From: Pectinophora gossypiella | Taxonomy: Eukaryota; Arthropoda; Insecta; Lepidoptera; Gelechiidae | NCBI RefSeq assembly: GCF_024362695.1 | Contig: NC_065414.1 | Span: 8,883,501 to 8,947,500 of the forward strand | Length of the DNA stretch: 64,000 bases | Reading direction: 5' to 3' | Part shown: piece by piece, positions 45,591 to 56,000 of the stretch | Layout: each line of letters starts with the position of its first letter | Position numbering within the stretch: the stretch's first letter is position 1 | Notes under the pieces: generated by a model | The model's database searches: none | What the model was told of the DNA's origin: nothing | The model's input: the letters and a program-made list of their open reading frames with translations, nothing else | Position numbers and translations under genes: made by a program

Positions 45591-45799
45591 ATTGAGGGAT
45601 TAACATTTAAAAATGATTATAAATCAGTTATAAACCAGTGTTTGTGGCTTGAGGTACTAAAAATTTGTGGCTTTGCCTAGATTATGTTGTAATAGGCACA
45701 ACAAACATTTGTTCATGTTAGGACCATGTCTCACTAGAACAGTATTGCTGGCGTCACCACGCCCGCGACATTTACAAAATGTATGCAGTTGAGGTAGTG

Positions 45800-45960
45800 A
45801 ATAATAATAATAATAAAACACTTTATTGCACACAAATTATACAACATAACAACAACACAATGTAACATAACATTATTATTTTTTGTAGTGCTTATACAAC
45901 TGCATACGTTGCACCAGCATAGTATCTGAGTGAGATGGGTTCTTAAGACCCAGTTAGACA
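45800..45960 (-). repeat. retroelement 3' tail
   Basis: On the minus strand ends TGTGTGCAATAAAGTGTTTT, then (ATT)n. Resembles family G in its terminus but not in its body. Confidence 0.5.
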
Positions 45961-46514
45961 CTACAGTTAAACAAAGAACATTGGATTCTAAAAGTATATT
46001 GGGCCTTACCCACGACATTACGTGTACGTATACATATCAGCCGTTTATTTCCGGCCGCATAAATCATAATCCACAAATAGACCGTTCCCTGCCCTCGCAT
46101 TTTTGATCGACATTCAATTATTATCGCCAAATCCGTTTTCAATTCACGTAAAAGCTGGTGTGAAACCGTACAATATATGAAAGTGGAAAAAGGAAAACGA
46201 AAAATTAATTCGCGGCAACATTAATAGTTATCAAAAGCTACGGTCGCCGTTTATTTTGGTAAGTGATTTCAGCAATGTATGAAATCGCCAGGAAACGCCG
46301 GTGAGTTGCGCAAGGCGTCGTGAATCGGGCAATCTGAGCGAGCATGACTCAGCCTCTTCACTAGCAATTTGCCCACTATTCACCCGCCCTCGCATCGGAA
46401 ACCACATAAAAGATTACCCACTCCTGAGAATAGCATTGTAACTAAAAAGCCAAGTTAATGCCTTCTGGGTTTCACGGAGCTGAATTACTAAACGAAGCCA
46501 AAGTTGCCGTTTTA
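45961..46514. other. intronic sequence without clear features
   Basis: No gene or repeat recognised. Confidence 0.35.
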
Positions 46515-46937
46515 ACGAGGGACTTTCCAGGTAATAAAACAATACAGATGGCGTTGTACAGATTTAACGTGATAATTACCTATCTTCTCATTGCTCGGGG
46601 TACATAATTATTCAAAAATATAATGTTTTGGCAGAGGTATACACAAATAATAATTATTGCTTGATATTTGGGTATGTATCTATAGAATTATGTTGCTACC
46701 TTTATTGCTTCTCCCTGTTTAATGAGAATAAATAATAGGTGGAAGGTATGTTGTGCCAGGGTGTTATATTTTTTACACCATTTATACACAAAAACAAAAA
46801 AAAAAAAAAACTAAATATATAAAAAATATAAAAGTTGTTTACATCTGTTATACGTGAAATTAGAAAGGTCAACGAAACGTGTACGGCGCAATCTATGTTT
46901 TTTGGGGAACTTCGCCTGGATCGTCCCTCATTGTACG
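46515..46937 (+). repeat. non-autonomous TIR element family K
   Basis: Left GAGGGACTTTCCAGG, body ATTATGTTGCTACCTTTATT, GCTTCTCCCTG, GAAATTAGAAAGGTCAACGA, right end GGATCGTCCCTCATTG. About 423 bp, with a poly(A) stretch at 46790-46810. Confidence 0.65.
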
Positions 46938-47426
46938 GTATTTATAAACGGTATTTTAAAACTATTTGAAGGATATCATTTCTCTAACAAGAACGTGCCT
47001 AATACTCATGAAATACATATCTAAGTGTTGCAGTTGATATAACGAAGTACCTATAATTAAATTGGAGTAGTAAAATGCAATGATTATGTTTTATAGTTCA
47101 CTCTCGCTACTTAATAAAACACAAATCTTTTTCTATGCTTTTTCCACTAGTAATTATATTTACTTAGTGCAAAACAAAATGGCCGCTTGATTGCGCGTGT
47201 CATTTAATATATTTCATGCACAGTGACAATAGTATAAAATTGACAGATTGTTACAGGTTGTACTCGTAAACAAAATTAAAACACTTCGTTGTACCAAATA
47301 TTTTACAGTTTAATTTACAGTTTTTGTCTACTTGGTTTGTGTTCTTGTTAAAAAAGTCCAATCTGTGAGACACGGAATTTATTATATCCGTCACGCGGCC
47401 GATACACAACATAACAGAGAGCAAAT
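46938..47426. other. intronic sequence without clear features
   Basis: No gene or repeat recognised. Confidence 0.35.
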
Positions 47427-47683
47427 CTTCTTCTATCGTGTGGGTTGTGAGGTGGATTACCAACCCCAGCAACCCTGGTGTCAGGGTTACTATTAAACCG
47501 CCAAGGTCCCAGACATGACTCATTTACGGACCAACGGCTTAACGTGCCTTCTGAAGCACGGATCGTCTTACTTTCGGACAATCAGGTGATCAGCCTGTAA
47601 TGTCCTATTCAAACTAGGGATCACAAAATGATTTTTGTGATATGTCCCCCGATTCGAACTCGACGACTGGACCACGGAGCCGT
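47427..47683 (-). repeat. SINE family A, shortened
   Basis: Both ends recognisable (GGCTCCGTGGTCCAGTCG, CGATAGAAGAAG) with internal deletions in head and 3' half. Confidence 0.75.
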
Positions 47684-48044
47684 TAGAGAGCCAATCAAAA
47701 ATAATGACCGCGCACACGTGCTTAGACAAAAAAAATGAGCTAAGGTTCTTGACAAAACAAACCATAAAGTGGAACAAATGTTATCTAAGAGTTTATACAC
47801 AATGACATGAAATAATTACAAAAGTAAATTAAATGGGTGGTAATGGTTACTGGCGGAATCGCCGGCCCGATGAGGTGTCGATCGCTATACAATGAGTTTT
47901 GATACAGTACGTAAACTAGATTTGTATACCTACCTGATAAACTCACTTTCTGATTATATTTGGTTTTGTGCTTCTAGCCCAAAATTCTAAATAAACACGT
48001 AATATACGATTAATGTTTAACTCAATTTCATAGGCGAAAGAGTT

Positions 48045-48440
48045 CAAATTGTGTTTATTTTATTTATTTTATTTGGGGAGCTTACAGCTAAATTTACAAA
48101 GTTACATACTAACTTAATATCTAAAAGCCATTAACAAGCTTCCACAGATTGAAAGAAAATACAATTTACATTAAGTTTCTAAGACCATATGAAAAAAACC
48201 TTAAAAATAGAAATATCTAAACAATAGAGGAAACGAAGTCTCTAACAAGTGCTTTTTAGCACCTTGAATGCTGCCAGCAAATAGGTCCAAATTCAAGTTA
48301 TGACCAAGCCTATTAAATAATATGGAACATCTCAGTAAAAAGCTGTTCTTTCTAAAGTTCGTGTGATAGCGAGTATGATGTATAATGATAGATGATGATG
48401 ACGAGATATGATGTATAATATATATGTAGAACAACTTGTA
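48045..48440 (-). mobile_element. LINE 3' end relic
   Basis: Minus strand has RKNSFLLRCSILFNRLGHNL, NLDLFAGSIQGAKKHLL, resembling the -R-SFF-R---LFN-LP end of jockey/CR1-group ORF2 proteins, followed by an AT-rich UTR and a TTTATTTTATTTT tail at 48045-48080. Inference from a short match. Confidence 0.45.
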
Positions 48441-48883
48441 TGAATAATATATACTAGCTGAAGGTACTGCGATTTACTAGGACTTTTCATATAATTACCT
48501 CGACGGTATGTAAATGCATGCCTCATAAAATAAAACTTTATTTCAGAGTACAAAGTCAATTTACCTTCAGTTGCAAGCGACGATGACTCTTTCAGTTTAA
48601 CTGCGGCGAATATGACGACTCAAGGCTAGTCATACTGTTCATAAAATAACATTTATAAACATAAACCACGTTATGGAACAAGTTAAATAAAAGCTTGATA
48701 TAAAACTTATCTGTACTAACATTATTAATATGACATATTTACTTAAGACTAATAAGAAGATACTACGTATCGTTTTTTCATTCGTATCTTAGTTACCAAG
48801 CCATAACAGCAAGAGGAATAATAGATGGAAAAATAAAGGGCCAAACATATTGGAGATAACACAAGTAGTCCCGAAATCTGTTT
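48441..48883. other. intronic sequence without clear features
   Basis: No gene recognised; its end (48820-48880) repeats weakly at 49200-49265. Confidence 0.35.
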
Positions 48884-49192
48884 CTTCTCCAAGCTCCGGA
48901 TCTTTTCTGTCGTATGGATTGTCAGGTCAGATTTATTATTGAGCCACTAAAGACCTCGGACATGGCTCATGTAAAGACTACATACTTACTGAAGTGAACG
49001 CTATGCGCGACTGACTGCTTAACGTGCCCTCTGAAGCACGGATTCTCTTACTTTTGGACAATCGGTGATTAGCCTGCAATGTCCTGACCAAACTAGGGAT
49101 CATAAAATATTTTTTGTGATATGTCCTCATCGGGATTCAAACTTGGGAATTTCGGATCGTGAGCCCAATGCTTAACTTAAGGTCATTCATTC
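48884..49192 (-). repeat. SINE family A, degenerate
   Basis: ACATGGCTCATGTAAAGACT, CTTAACGTGCCCTCTGAAGC, GACCAAACTAGGGATCATAA are clear; the head is strongly mutated. Confidence 0.65.
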
Positions 49193-49594
49193 GTTAGAGC
49201 ACTAACTAGGTGGAAAAATAAAATAGCTGATCGTGTTGGGGATGACAATTAGTCCCGGAATCTATAAGCGTGAAGATTTATATCGAAACTAATATGACGT
49301 CACAAGTCACTACATATATGATGTAGTTGATGGCTCAGTATGTCCTATAAAGTACACGGATCAGATTGAAACGAATGTCACTCACTTCTGTACTATGTCA
49401 CTGTCGCTTGCCCATTGAATCGCCTGCATTGAACATCATTGGCCGCATTCACGTCGTCAATCTACAATTGATATTGAGCGGCAGAGATTGAGGCTGTGTG
49501 GGTTTGTTTGTGACTAGGTATTCACAACTCAATCAAAATTAGTTTTTTTTTTCAATATAAGATCATTGGAGCTTATACAATGGGACTAATGAAC

Positions 49595-49765
49595 TCATCA
49601 ATTTACCTTGAGTGCAGTTTTTCAGTAACACAGTTGGTTCGACCATAATAGATGGCGATACGGCTCACCATCTATCACGTTGGTCTAGCAGAAAAGTCGG
49701 AGAGATGTGGGTACTTAGTCCATCTTGCGAAGGATGTACCTCTGACTACCCTAATTGGGATGCAC
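49595..49765 (+). repeat. repeat family F
   Basis: GAGTGCAGTTTTTCAGTAAC, ACAGTTGGTTCGACCATAAT, GCGATACGGCTCACCATCTA, GACTACCCTAATTGGG. Confidence 0.6.
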
Positions 49766-49892
49766 CTAGTAGTGAGTTTAAGTTGTGTTTAATTAAAAAA
49801 TACACGTAAGTATATATAGTGTTTCCTTACAGTTATGATGATTAGTGTTTTCTCGCAATATAGCGCATGAGGTGACTTTGTAAAGTCACATA

Positions 49893-50073
49893 CCGGACAC
49901 TTCGTACAAAGAACATTTTACATAGGCACACACACTGACGTTATCGTATACGCGAATCTGTGTGTGTGACGTCTGACGCCATACGATTGAAGACTAAACT
50001 ATGTCCGAGGGGGGTAAACCTAGCTCAGACGCTGGTGGGGAGCGGTTCTCTGAGTTACCGTTCTGTACTATTA
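49893..50073 (+). repeat. repeat family R, about 180 bp
   Basis: Head CCGGACACTTCGTACAAAGA, tail GTAAACCTAGCTCAGACGCT, GAGTTACCGTTCTGTACTAT. Head and tail recur separately on the minus strand at 59530-59621 and 58914-58989. Confidence 0.6.
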
Positions 50074-50143
50074 TTTGTTACTCTATGGTAATGCTGAATG
50101 TTTGTTTGTGTAAATAAATAAATGTTCGAATAGTAGTACTTAC

Positions 50144-50280
50144 AGCTCGATCAGCTAAGTTTCTGACTCGGCAATGCAGGTAGGCGGGCTGGCCCACGGC
50201 GGCGGTGGCCTCGCGCTTCGTGCTGTTGTCGAAGTACGGCTGACCCAGTGGCTCCCAGCCCCCGCCGCCGGCTGACACAC
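50144..50280 (-). CDS. dpr: dpr-like exon 1 of the visible part (start of Ig1)
   Basis: Starts after an acceptor reading ACACCAG and ends at GCT before a GTAAGT donor, phase 1 in and phase 0 out. It encodes a Gly-rich linker, then GQPYFDNST, a typical Dpr Ig1 start with a possible N-glycosylation site, then VGQPAYLHCRVRNLADRA carrying the first Ig1 cysteine (visible residue 36). The PYFD and LHCRV strings are hallmarks of Dpr proteins. The upstream coding part is not in view. A SINE with a nested MITE lies about 110 bp upstream of this exon. Confidence 0.9.
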
Positions 50281-50388
50281 CTGGTGTACATAGTAATTGG
50301 TTAAACTTCTAGTTAGAGAGAGAGATAGAAGATGAGGCAATGAGTTTAAACATTTTTGTTGACTGACGTCATCGTTTAACTGTTGTTA

Positions 50389-50695
50389 AACTGTTGGTTC
50401 CGGCAACTACTTACTGACGGAAATACGTAGTCGGATCATGAGCCACATCAGCCGGGCTGCATGATAACCGTGGCGCGAATTATATCGAGCGCTTCGACCA
50501 ATAAACAATACGAATGCTATCTACGTAGATGGACGTCAAATGGCTATTGGTCGAAGGGTTTGATATAATTCGCGCCACGCTCGGCGTGGTTGCCGTGCAG
50601 AGCCTACAGGAGCCTTTGGCGGCTGAATTATACATAAGTACCTTGACACCGAGTTTGCTGAGGTTAATAATCCTTACAACCCACATGGTAGAAAA
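50389..50695 (+). repeat. SINE family A split by a MITE
   Basis: Left part CTACTTACTGACGGAAATAC to GAGCCACATCA, right part GGAGCCTTTGGCGGCTGAAT to CACATGGTAGAAAAAG; the MITE at 50452-50609 lies between them at a point that is continuous in other family A copies. Confidence 0.75.
50452..50609. repeat. palindromic MITE family P, nested in a SINE
   Basis: GTGGCGCGAATTATATCGAG, CGCTTCGACCAATA on the left pair with TATTGGTCGAAG, TATAATTCGCGCCAC on the right. Outer part GGCTGCAT and CGTGCAGAGCC also pair. Confidence 0.8.
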
Positions 50696-50699
50696 AGAC

Positions 50700-51069
50700 C
50701 GATGTCATCAAATCTAGCGCGACGTTATTAGTCAGTTGCCTCAAATTTCTATATTATTTTTTTTGTTGAATGTACTTATAATATAAGTACGTATACTTGT
50801 AGGTACTATTTTCCCTTTTTAAAATTGAAAATTGTTCTGTTTTTGTAACGAAGTGTGTTGTGGTGTTGTTTATATTCTGTGACTCTTGGTTGCTTATTAT
50901 TAAGTATTTTGTGTGTACTATTTATATAGGTAGGTATATTATCTATTTTGTATGTATGTATTTATAAGTGTATGTTGTTACTTTATTTATTACTGTGCAA
51001 GTATTTATTTGTAAGTTGTACTTATAGACTAACTAAGTAACTGTCAGTACTATTCAGAGGCAGAGGACA
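50700..51069. other. AT-rich sequence upstream of a SINE
   Basis: TATGTATGTATTTATAAGTG-type simple runs and retroelement-like GTAAGTTGTACTTATAGACT; nothing firm. Confidence 0.3.
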
Positions 51070-51253
51070 GGAGTCCTAGTATGGCTTTGTAATAGACTAC
51101 TCTGGGCGCCATCCCACTCGCGTTAGACAGAGTACTGCGGGGCGGAAGGCAAGAGGGAAACCACTGCCCTATTTTTCCCTAAAAAAGTAGCATGGAGAGT
51201 ATTTTACAGAAATGCTGCACCGACAAGAGCGTGGCTCTTAAATTGATGATGAC
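51070..51253 (+). repeat. SINE family E, with the RTE 3' end
   Basis: CCTAGTATGGCTTTGTAATA, GGGCGCCATCCCACTCGCGT, GTACTGCGGGGCGGAAGGCA, CCCTATTTTTCCCT, then ATGCTGCACCGACAAGAGCG, TGGCTCTTAAATTGATGATG. The last 40 bp match the end of the RTE relic at 56697-57226. Confidence 0.75.
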
Positions 51254-52198
51254 TTATAGATTGTACCCGCAATCTTTAAATTTTATTGTTACATTTTTCC
51301 TCGTGAATTTAAATATTCCACCATTTGCCATGTACCTAGTTAAGAGTCTTTTGTAAATATTTCCTTTTATTTTGGTACAACAAAGTTTATTTGTATTGTA
51401 TTGTAATTTAGCTACAATTCCACTGAGGGAGAGAGAAAATGAGACATATAGTTTATGTTATTCTTAATTTTTCCGTAAAAGCAGAACGCGTTCAGTTTCT
51501 TATCTTCTCAGAGATGTCTAGAAATCCGGTAATAGAATACTAATTAATGGAAATGGGTTATTCAGGTTTCATCATACATTTCGCCACATCCATCTGGCTC
51601 TGTCCACCCCATAGAGAATTAATGTACTTATGTATGTGTTGATATTAACGTAAAGTATTTTTTATATTCACTGCATATTGTTACAAAAAAAAAAATGCAA
51701 GTCTCATAAATTGTAATTCGCTTTAAAGCTTTAGACACTTGGCAGACAAATACTAGATTGACAGTTATAAGGGTTCTGTTTTTCCTTTAAAGATGCAAAA
51801 CCTTAAAAAAAAATGATGTCTACCGAAATATTTTTCAATGTGTTGCGAATGAGGATGAATGCATATCACAGAGCGAAAGGGAAAGTAGAAACAGCAGTAG
51901 CGCAAAGTTTATGAGCAGTATGTCACTGAAATGTTGGTCGCCTACGTCATATTTTGGGAAGGCATTACATAAAGAGGCTTTTGTTAAGCTACCGGGTAGT
52001 CGTTAGTAGTAAATTAAAGTAACGAAATTGCTTGTGAGTAATAGGAAGCGACTGTATAATTAAAATGGGTTTTTGTCATTAAAACGTTAATCAATATTTT
52101 GATCCTTCATTAAAAAACGAACGCTTTTACTATAGTCATATTTTCCTTCATTCACGTCATTCTTTTAAATGAAAATAATTTAATAAACTTATATACTG
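51254..52198. other. sequence without clear features
   Basis: No gene or repeat recognised. Confidence 0.35.
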
Positions 52199-52547
52199 GC
52201 CCCGATTCCTGCAAACCCTTCCTAATTTTATTTTAAGTTATACCTGTCATTTTCTAATCCGCCGAAAAGGAAAGGGACGGATGATTGACAACCGTTAATT
52301 TTAAAATGAATGAATAACCCAGGCGAATAAAAGAGGCATGTCGTTTGACGTGTGCTGTCGACTTAATTCTGTCTCGTTATTAGCCAACATAAAACTTTGG
52401 AAGGGAGTTTTAAATTTCTGCTTAAAATTGAGGTGTGTTCCATAAATTTTATACCTGACGATTACCCGTCCCTTTCCTTTTCGGCGAATAAGAAAACAAT
52501 AGGTATAACTTAAAATAAAATTAGGTTGTGTGTACTGGAATCAGCAG
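52199..52547. repeat. MITE family Q with inverted ends
   Basis: CCTAATTTTATTTTAAGTTA, TACCT, CCGCCGAAAAGGAAAGGGAC on the left pair with GTCCCTTTCCTTTTCGGCG, AGGTATAACTTAAAATAAAA on the right. Inner sequence shared with 26753-26937. Confidence 0.75.
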
Positions 52548-52698
52548 CTTTCATTTAATTAATGCAATAATGAAAATGAATTTAAATATTCCCAAATACG
52601 AAATCTCATGACCATGACTCTGGCATGGCGTGCGGGTGCTATTATAATCGTAAATAGCCTACAAGTAACGTCCTACTGCTACTGCGCACGGATCTGCA

Positions 52699-52865
52699 GG
52701 GTCTACACGACAATCGCACCGCACGCGACGCCAATTATATCAAGGGCTTCCGTCAATAGACGCAGTGAATGCTATTTACAGTAGATATACGTGTTATGGC
52801 CATAGGACGAAATGCTCGATATAACTCATGCCGCGCGCGGCGCGGTTAGTATGCCGCGAGGGCTG
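52699..52865. repeat. palindromic MITE family P
   Basis: GGGTCTACACGACAATCGCA, CCAATTATATCAAGGGCTTC on the left; CTCGATATAACTCATGCCGC, GCGCGGCGCGGTTAGTAT on the right. Confidence 0.7.
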
Positions 52866-53730
52866 GGGGCGGATGCTATAAAAATATAATACATTTTATA
52901 TAATTGTTATATAACATTGTAAATATTTAGTTGAAGCTACAATTGGGTATGCGAGGTATTTTTTTTTTCATATTTTTAAATAAACGAAACGTATTGTCCT
53001 ATATTTAAAAAAAACTAATTTGAATATTTTTTGCTTTTTAATGCAGTTGTTAATTTTTCACACCACCAGGAGAGTTTTTTTCACCATCAGATGGGAATAA
53101 TAAATGCCAAGGAAAAGAGAGAGAGAGAACGCAGTAGTATTTTTTTTAATATCTCCTAAAATAGGCTGAATGACGTTAATACCCTTAGCTTTGCTTAGTT
53201 TCTACAAAGTAAGGGCGGTCCCTAAGAGTACTCAGGCCTAATAAGACAGATACAAATAACATTTTGTTATTTTTTCATATCTTTAATTAAGTTTGAATAA
53301 TTTATGCTTCAAATAAACATGATGGAGATTAGTGATCCTCATTATTATTGAAGTTATTTCACTGTCTGTTAACCACACACTCATACCCTAGTGGTGACCA
53401 CAGATTATATTACATTTTATTTATTATAAACGGCATTTGACAACGATAATTTGGGTTTTGGGTAAACAGATTACCTTTAGAGGTCATATGAAGGTGAAAT
53501 AAATACACGATTGTTGCTAAAATAGACACCATCCGGCTGATTTGAGAAGAATAGAGAAATAAAGCTAATTAAGACGAAATCTCGAAAAATCTTACATACC
53601 TATCGAGTTAGGGTAAAAAATACTACACGTATTTTACTAATTAGGTACTGTAGCAGCCAAAATAAGTAAAAAAACATTTACAAGATATCATTATGTGTTA
53701 TTTTAAGTTCAACAACACCTGCTACGATAT
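52866..53730. other. sequence without clear features
   Basis: AT-rich with a GAGAGAGAGA run near 53115; no gene recognised. Confidence 0.35.
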
Positions 53731-53957
53731 ACAGGGTGTTAGTGACATCGTAACGAATACTCAGGGAGATGATTCAGACCATGATTCTGAGTTAATATCA
53801 AGTGGAATTTTTCGTCGCAAAATTCATGTTTTTTTTAGTTTTTTTTTTAAATTATTTTCAATTCTATACTTTTGCGATGGAAAATTCCACTTGATATTAA
53901 CTCAGAATAATCAGCTGAATCATCCCCCTCAGTATTCGTTACGATGTCACTTACACC
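53731..53957. repeat. palindromic MITE family M1, complete
   Basis: ACAGGGTGTTAGTGACATCG, TAACGAATACTCAGGGAGAT and GTTAATATCAAGTGGAATTT on the left pair with the reversed right arm (AAATTCCACTTGATATTAAC, AGTATTCGTTACGATGTCAC). The left end is preceded by TAT. Confidence 0.85.
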
Positions 53958-53992
53958 CCACACAAGTACATACGGTAGCCATACAAGTTGGT

Positions 53993-54210
53993 ATGGGTGT
54001 TAATGACACCATAACGAATACTGAGGGGGGTGGTTCAGACCAAGATTCTGAGTTGATATCAAGTGGAATTTTAGTCTGAATATTCCTGAAAATTTTTGTG
54101 TTTTTTAAATTATTTTCAATTCCATACTTTTGCGACGGAAAATTCCACTTGATATCATCTCATAATCACCCCTCAAAGTTTTCGTTACGATGTCACTAAC
54201 ATACACTAAT
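53993..54210. repeat. palindromic MITE family M1, second copy
   Basis: GGTGTTAATGACACCATAAC to TTCGTTACGATGTCACTAAC; the same family only 35 bp from the previous copy. Confidence 0.8.
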
Positions 54211-54238
54211 ATACAGGTATATTAATTGAATATTAAGG

Positions 54239-54283
54239 GCTGATGGTTGGTTATCCACCTCACAACCCACACGATAGAAGAAA
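54239..54283 (+). repeat. SINE family A, 3' end only
   Basis: GGTTGGTTATCCACCTCACA, ACCCACACGATAGAAGAAAA. Confidence 0.65.
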
Positions 54284-54464
54284 AATACTAATATTATTAT
54301 TATCCACATAGTACTTCTGATGCTGCTAAATACCTGTAGATAACTAGTACTGAATTAATAACGATTGTCTTCATAGAAGTTGTTTGTACCCATCAATTAT
54401 TATTTGACGTCTACGAGAAAGAAGCTTGAGGTACTTATTTATTATAATTGGGCAATTTCCTAGG

Positions 54465-54722
54465 TCAACAATAAATTATGAAATTCTGATTACTGAATAA
54501 ATACAGATCTAAAGGGGACAAAAAACGGTTCTCTTTTTTCTATTTAACTTATTTATGAATTTTAATAAAGAAAAATGTAATAATAAGTGCGACATTTTGT
54601 CACGTTTTTCTATGACGTCACAGGTTGCTTTTTCATACAAATTCCATATTAATTTCGTGTTTTGACGTTTAGTAAAAAGTTATTGATATGACTAGTTAGA
54701 AACTACCCTATTATTTTAATTA
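54465..54722 (+). repeat. repeat family T
   Basis: TTTTTTCTATTTAACTTATT, AATGTAATAATAAGTGCGAC, GTGTTTTGACGTTTAGTAAA, ATGACTAGTTAGAA recur in order at 60022-60242. About 250 bp, class unknown. Confidence 0.6.
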
Positions 54723-54754
54723 CAAAAAAATTGGATAGTCGCGTGGTTCACCGG

Positions 54755-55110
54755 CTTGACTTAAACGGGGGGTGCTTCGATCAATGGTACTAAACTTGCA
54801 TCGATGACTTATTAATAATACACGAGGCAATTTTCAATAATACAGTTTACTCAATTACGGTTTACTTTAGTTTTACTTTTAGATAATTATTTATTTTTTG
54901 TTGCACCATCCCGCATCCAAGTTGTTTGTAAATGTTTGTTTCCTTTTGGTGGTTGCCTGGAAGAAATTGCTCTAGAGCAATAAGGCCGCCCAAATTGTAC
55001 TGTATTCATGTGTTATGTCTGATTGTTAAAATTTAGTTCTGTGCAATAAAGTATATTTGATTTGGCTATCAACCATTACAGACGGCGATACGGTTGGTCT
55101 AATAAAGCTT
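54755..55110 (+). repeat. repeat family F interrupted by a retroelement tail
   Basis: Family F starts (ACTAAACTTGCATCGATGAC, CAGTTTACTCAATTA) and resumes after 55066 (ACCATTACAGACGGCGATAC, GGTTGGTCTAATAAAGC). Confidence 0.6.
54893..55066 (+). repeat. retroelement 3' tail (family G) nested in family F
   Basis: TTTTGTTGCACCATCCCG, GGTTGCCTGGAAGAAATTGC, GAGCAATAAGGCCGCCC, CTGTGCAATAAAGTATATTT. Confidence 0.7.
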
Positions 55111-55331
55111 AAAACGCGGGATTTGTTCTAATGTCATCATCTGATACCTGTTACTCTGACTGCATAATACCAGTCAGACACATAACCCTCATTTTTGCTT
55201 TGTCGTAGTCTGGTAAAAACTAAAACAGATAACAACTAAGTTTGTTAAAAGTAAAAAAAAATAAGTAAGTATTTGATAGTTAAATAAAATAAATTAGCAT
55301 TTGTGTGTTTCTAAAAATTATAAGTAATTCA

Positions 55332-55590
55332 TCTTCTTCTTATCGTGTAGTATCAGGGTTATTACTGAGCCGCCAAAGACCCCTGACATGGCTCATATAA
55401 CGACTACATACTTACTTCAGTAAGTAGTAACCGGGACCAACGGCTTAACGTGCCTTCCGAACCACGGATCATCTTACTTTCGGACAAACAGGTGATCAGC
55501 CTGTAATGTCTTAACCAAACTAGGGATCACAAAGTGATTTTTGTGATATGTCTCCACCGAGATCCGATCCTGGGGGCCTCCGGATCATAA
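55332..55590 (-). repeat. SINE family A, head truncated
   Basis: Runs from GATCCGGAGG to CGATAAGAAGAAGATG; a CACCAGGGTTGATGAGG stretch is deleted and the tRNA-like head is missing. Confidence 0.75.
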
Positions 55591-55825
55591 GTAATTATTT
55601 AATATGAATAAAATTACATGTTGTACTAGTGGAGGTTACCTGAAGTATCTAAATCGAACATAACAAGGACAACCATCTGCTACAAATATATAAAAGTCAC
55701 TTATAATGATCGACCGTGCTGATAACACCTACTACTATGAATTAATAACCAATACCATCTAAATTTTATTTTAATAAAAGTAGACTTGACAACAACAGTA
55801 TCGATCACATTTTTTGAACTCCTAC

Positions 55826-56000
55826 GGGGTCTGCACAGCAAGTGCCATGCGCGGCAAGAATTATATCGAGGGCTTCGACCAATAGGCGTAGCGAATGCTA
55901 TCTACGCAGATAAACTTCGTATGGCTATTGGTCAAAGCCCGCTAATTATATAACATTCGAGCCGCGCGCGGCGCGGTTACTGGACTGATCCCGCTTGGTT
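55826..56000. repeat. palindromic MITE family P
   Basis: GGGGTCTGCACAGCAAGTGC, GAATTATATCGAGGGCTTCG on the left; GGCTATTGGTCAAAGCCC, GAGCCGCGCGCGGCGCGGTT on the right. The best preserved outer arms. Confidence 0.75.

Larger units (their letters stand above)
9654..50280 (-). other. dpr: dpr-like gene locus (visible 3' part, five coding exons)
   Basis: Span of the visible part of a two-Ig-domain neuronal surface-protein gene. Splicing 50280-50144, 42751-42541, 20941-20842, 13764-13607 and 9928-9654 gives 881 nt, that is two nt of a split codon, 292 codons and a TGA stop. Introns are about 7.4, 21.6, 7.1 and 3.7 kb and full of transposons. Known family role: Dpr proteins bind DIP partners in trans to specify synaptic connections; insect annotations often call them zig-8-like. 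Exons are clearly GC-richer than the introns. The first visible exon begins in phase 1, so at least one upstream exon with the signal peptide is missing; none is recognisable between 50281 and 64000. Confidence 0.9.
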
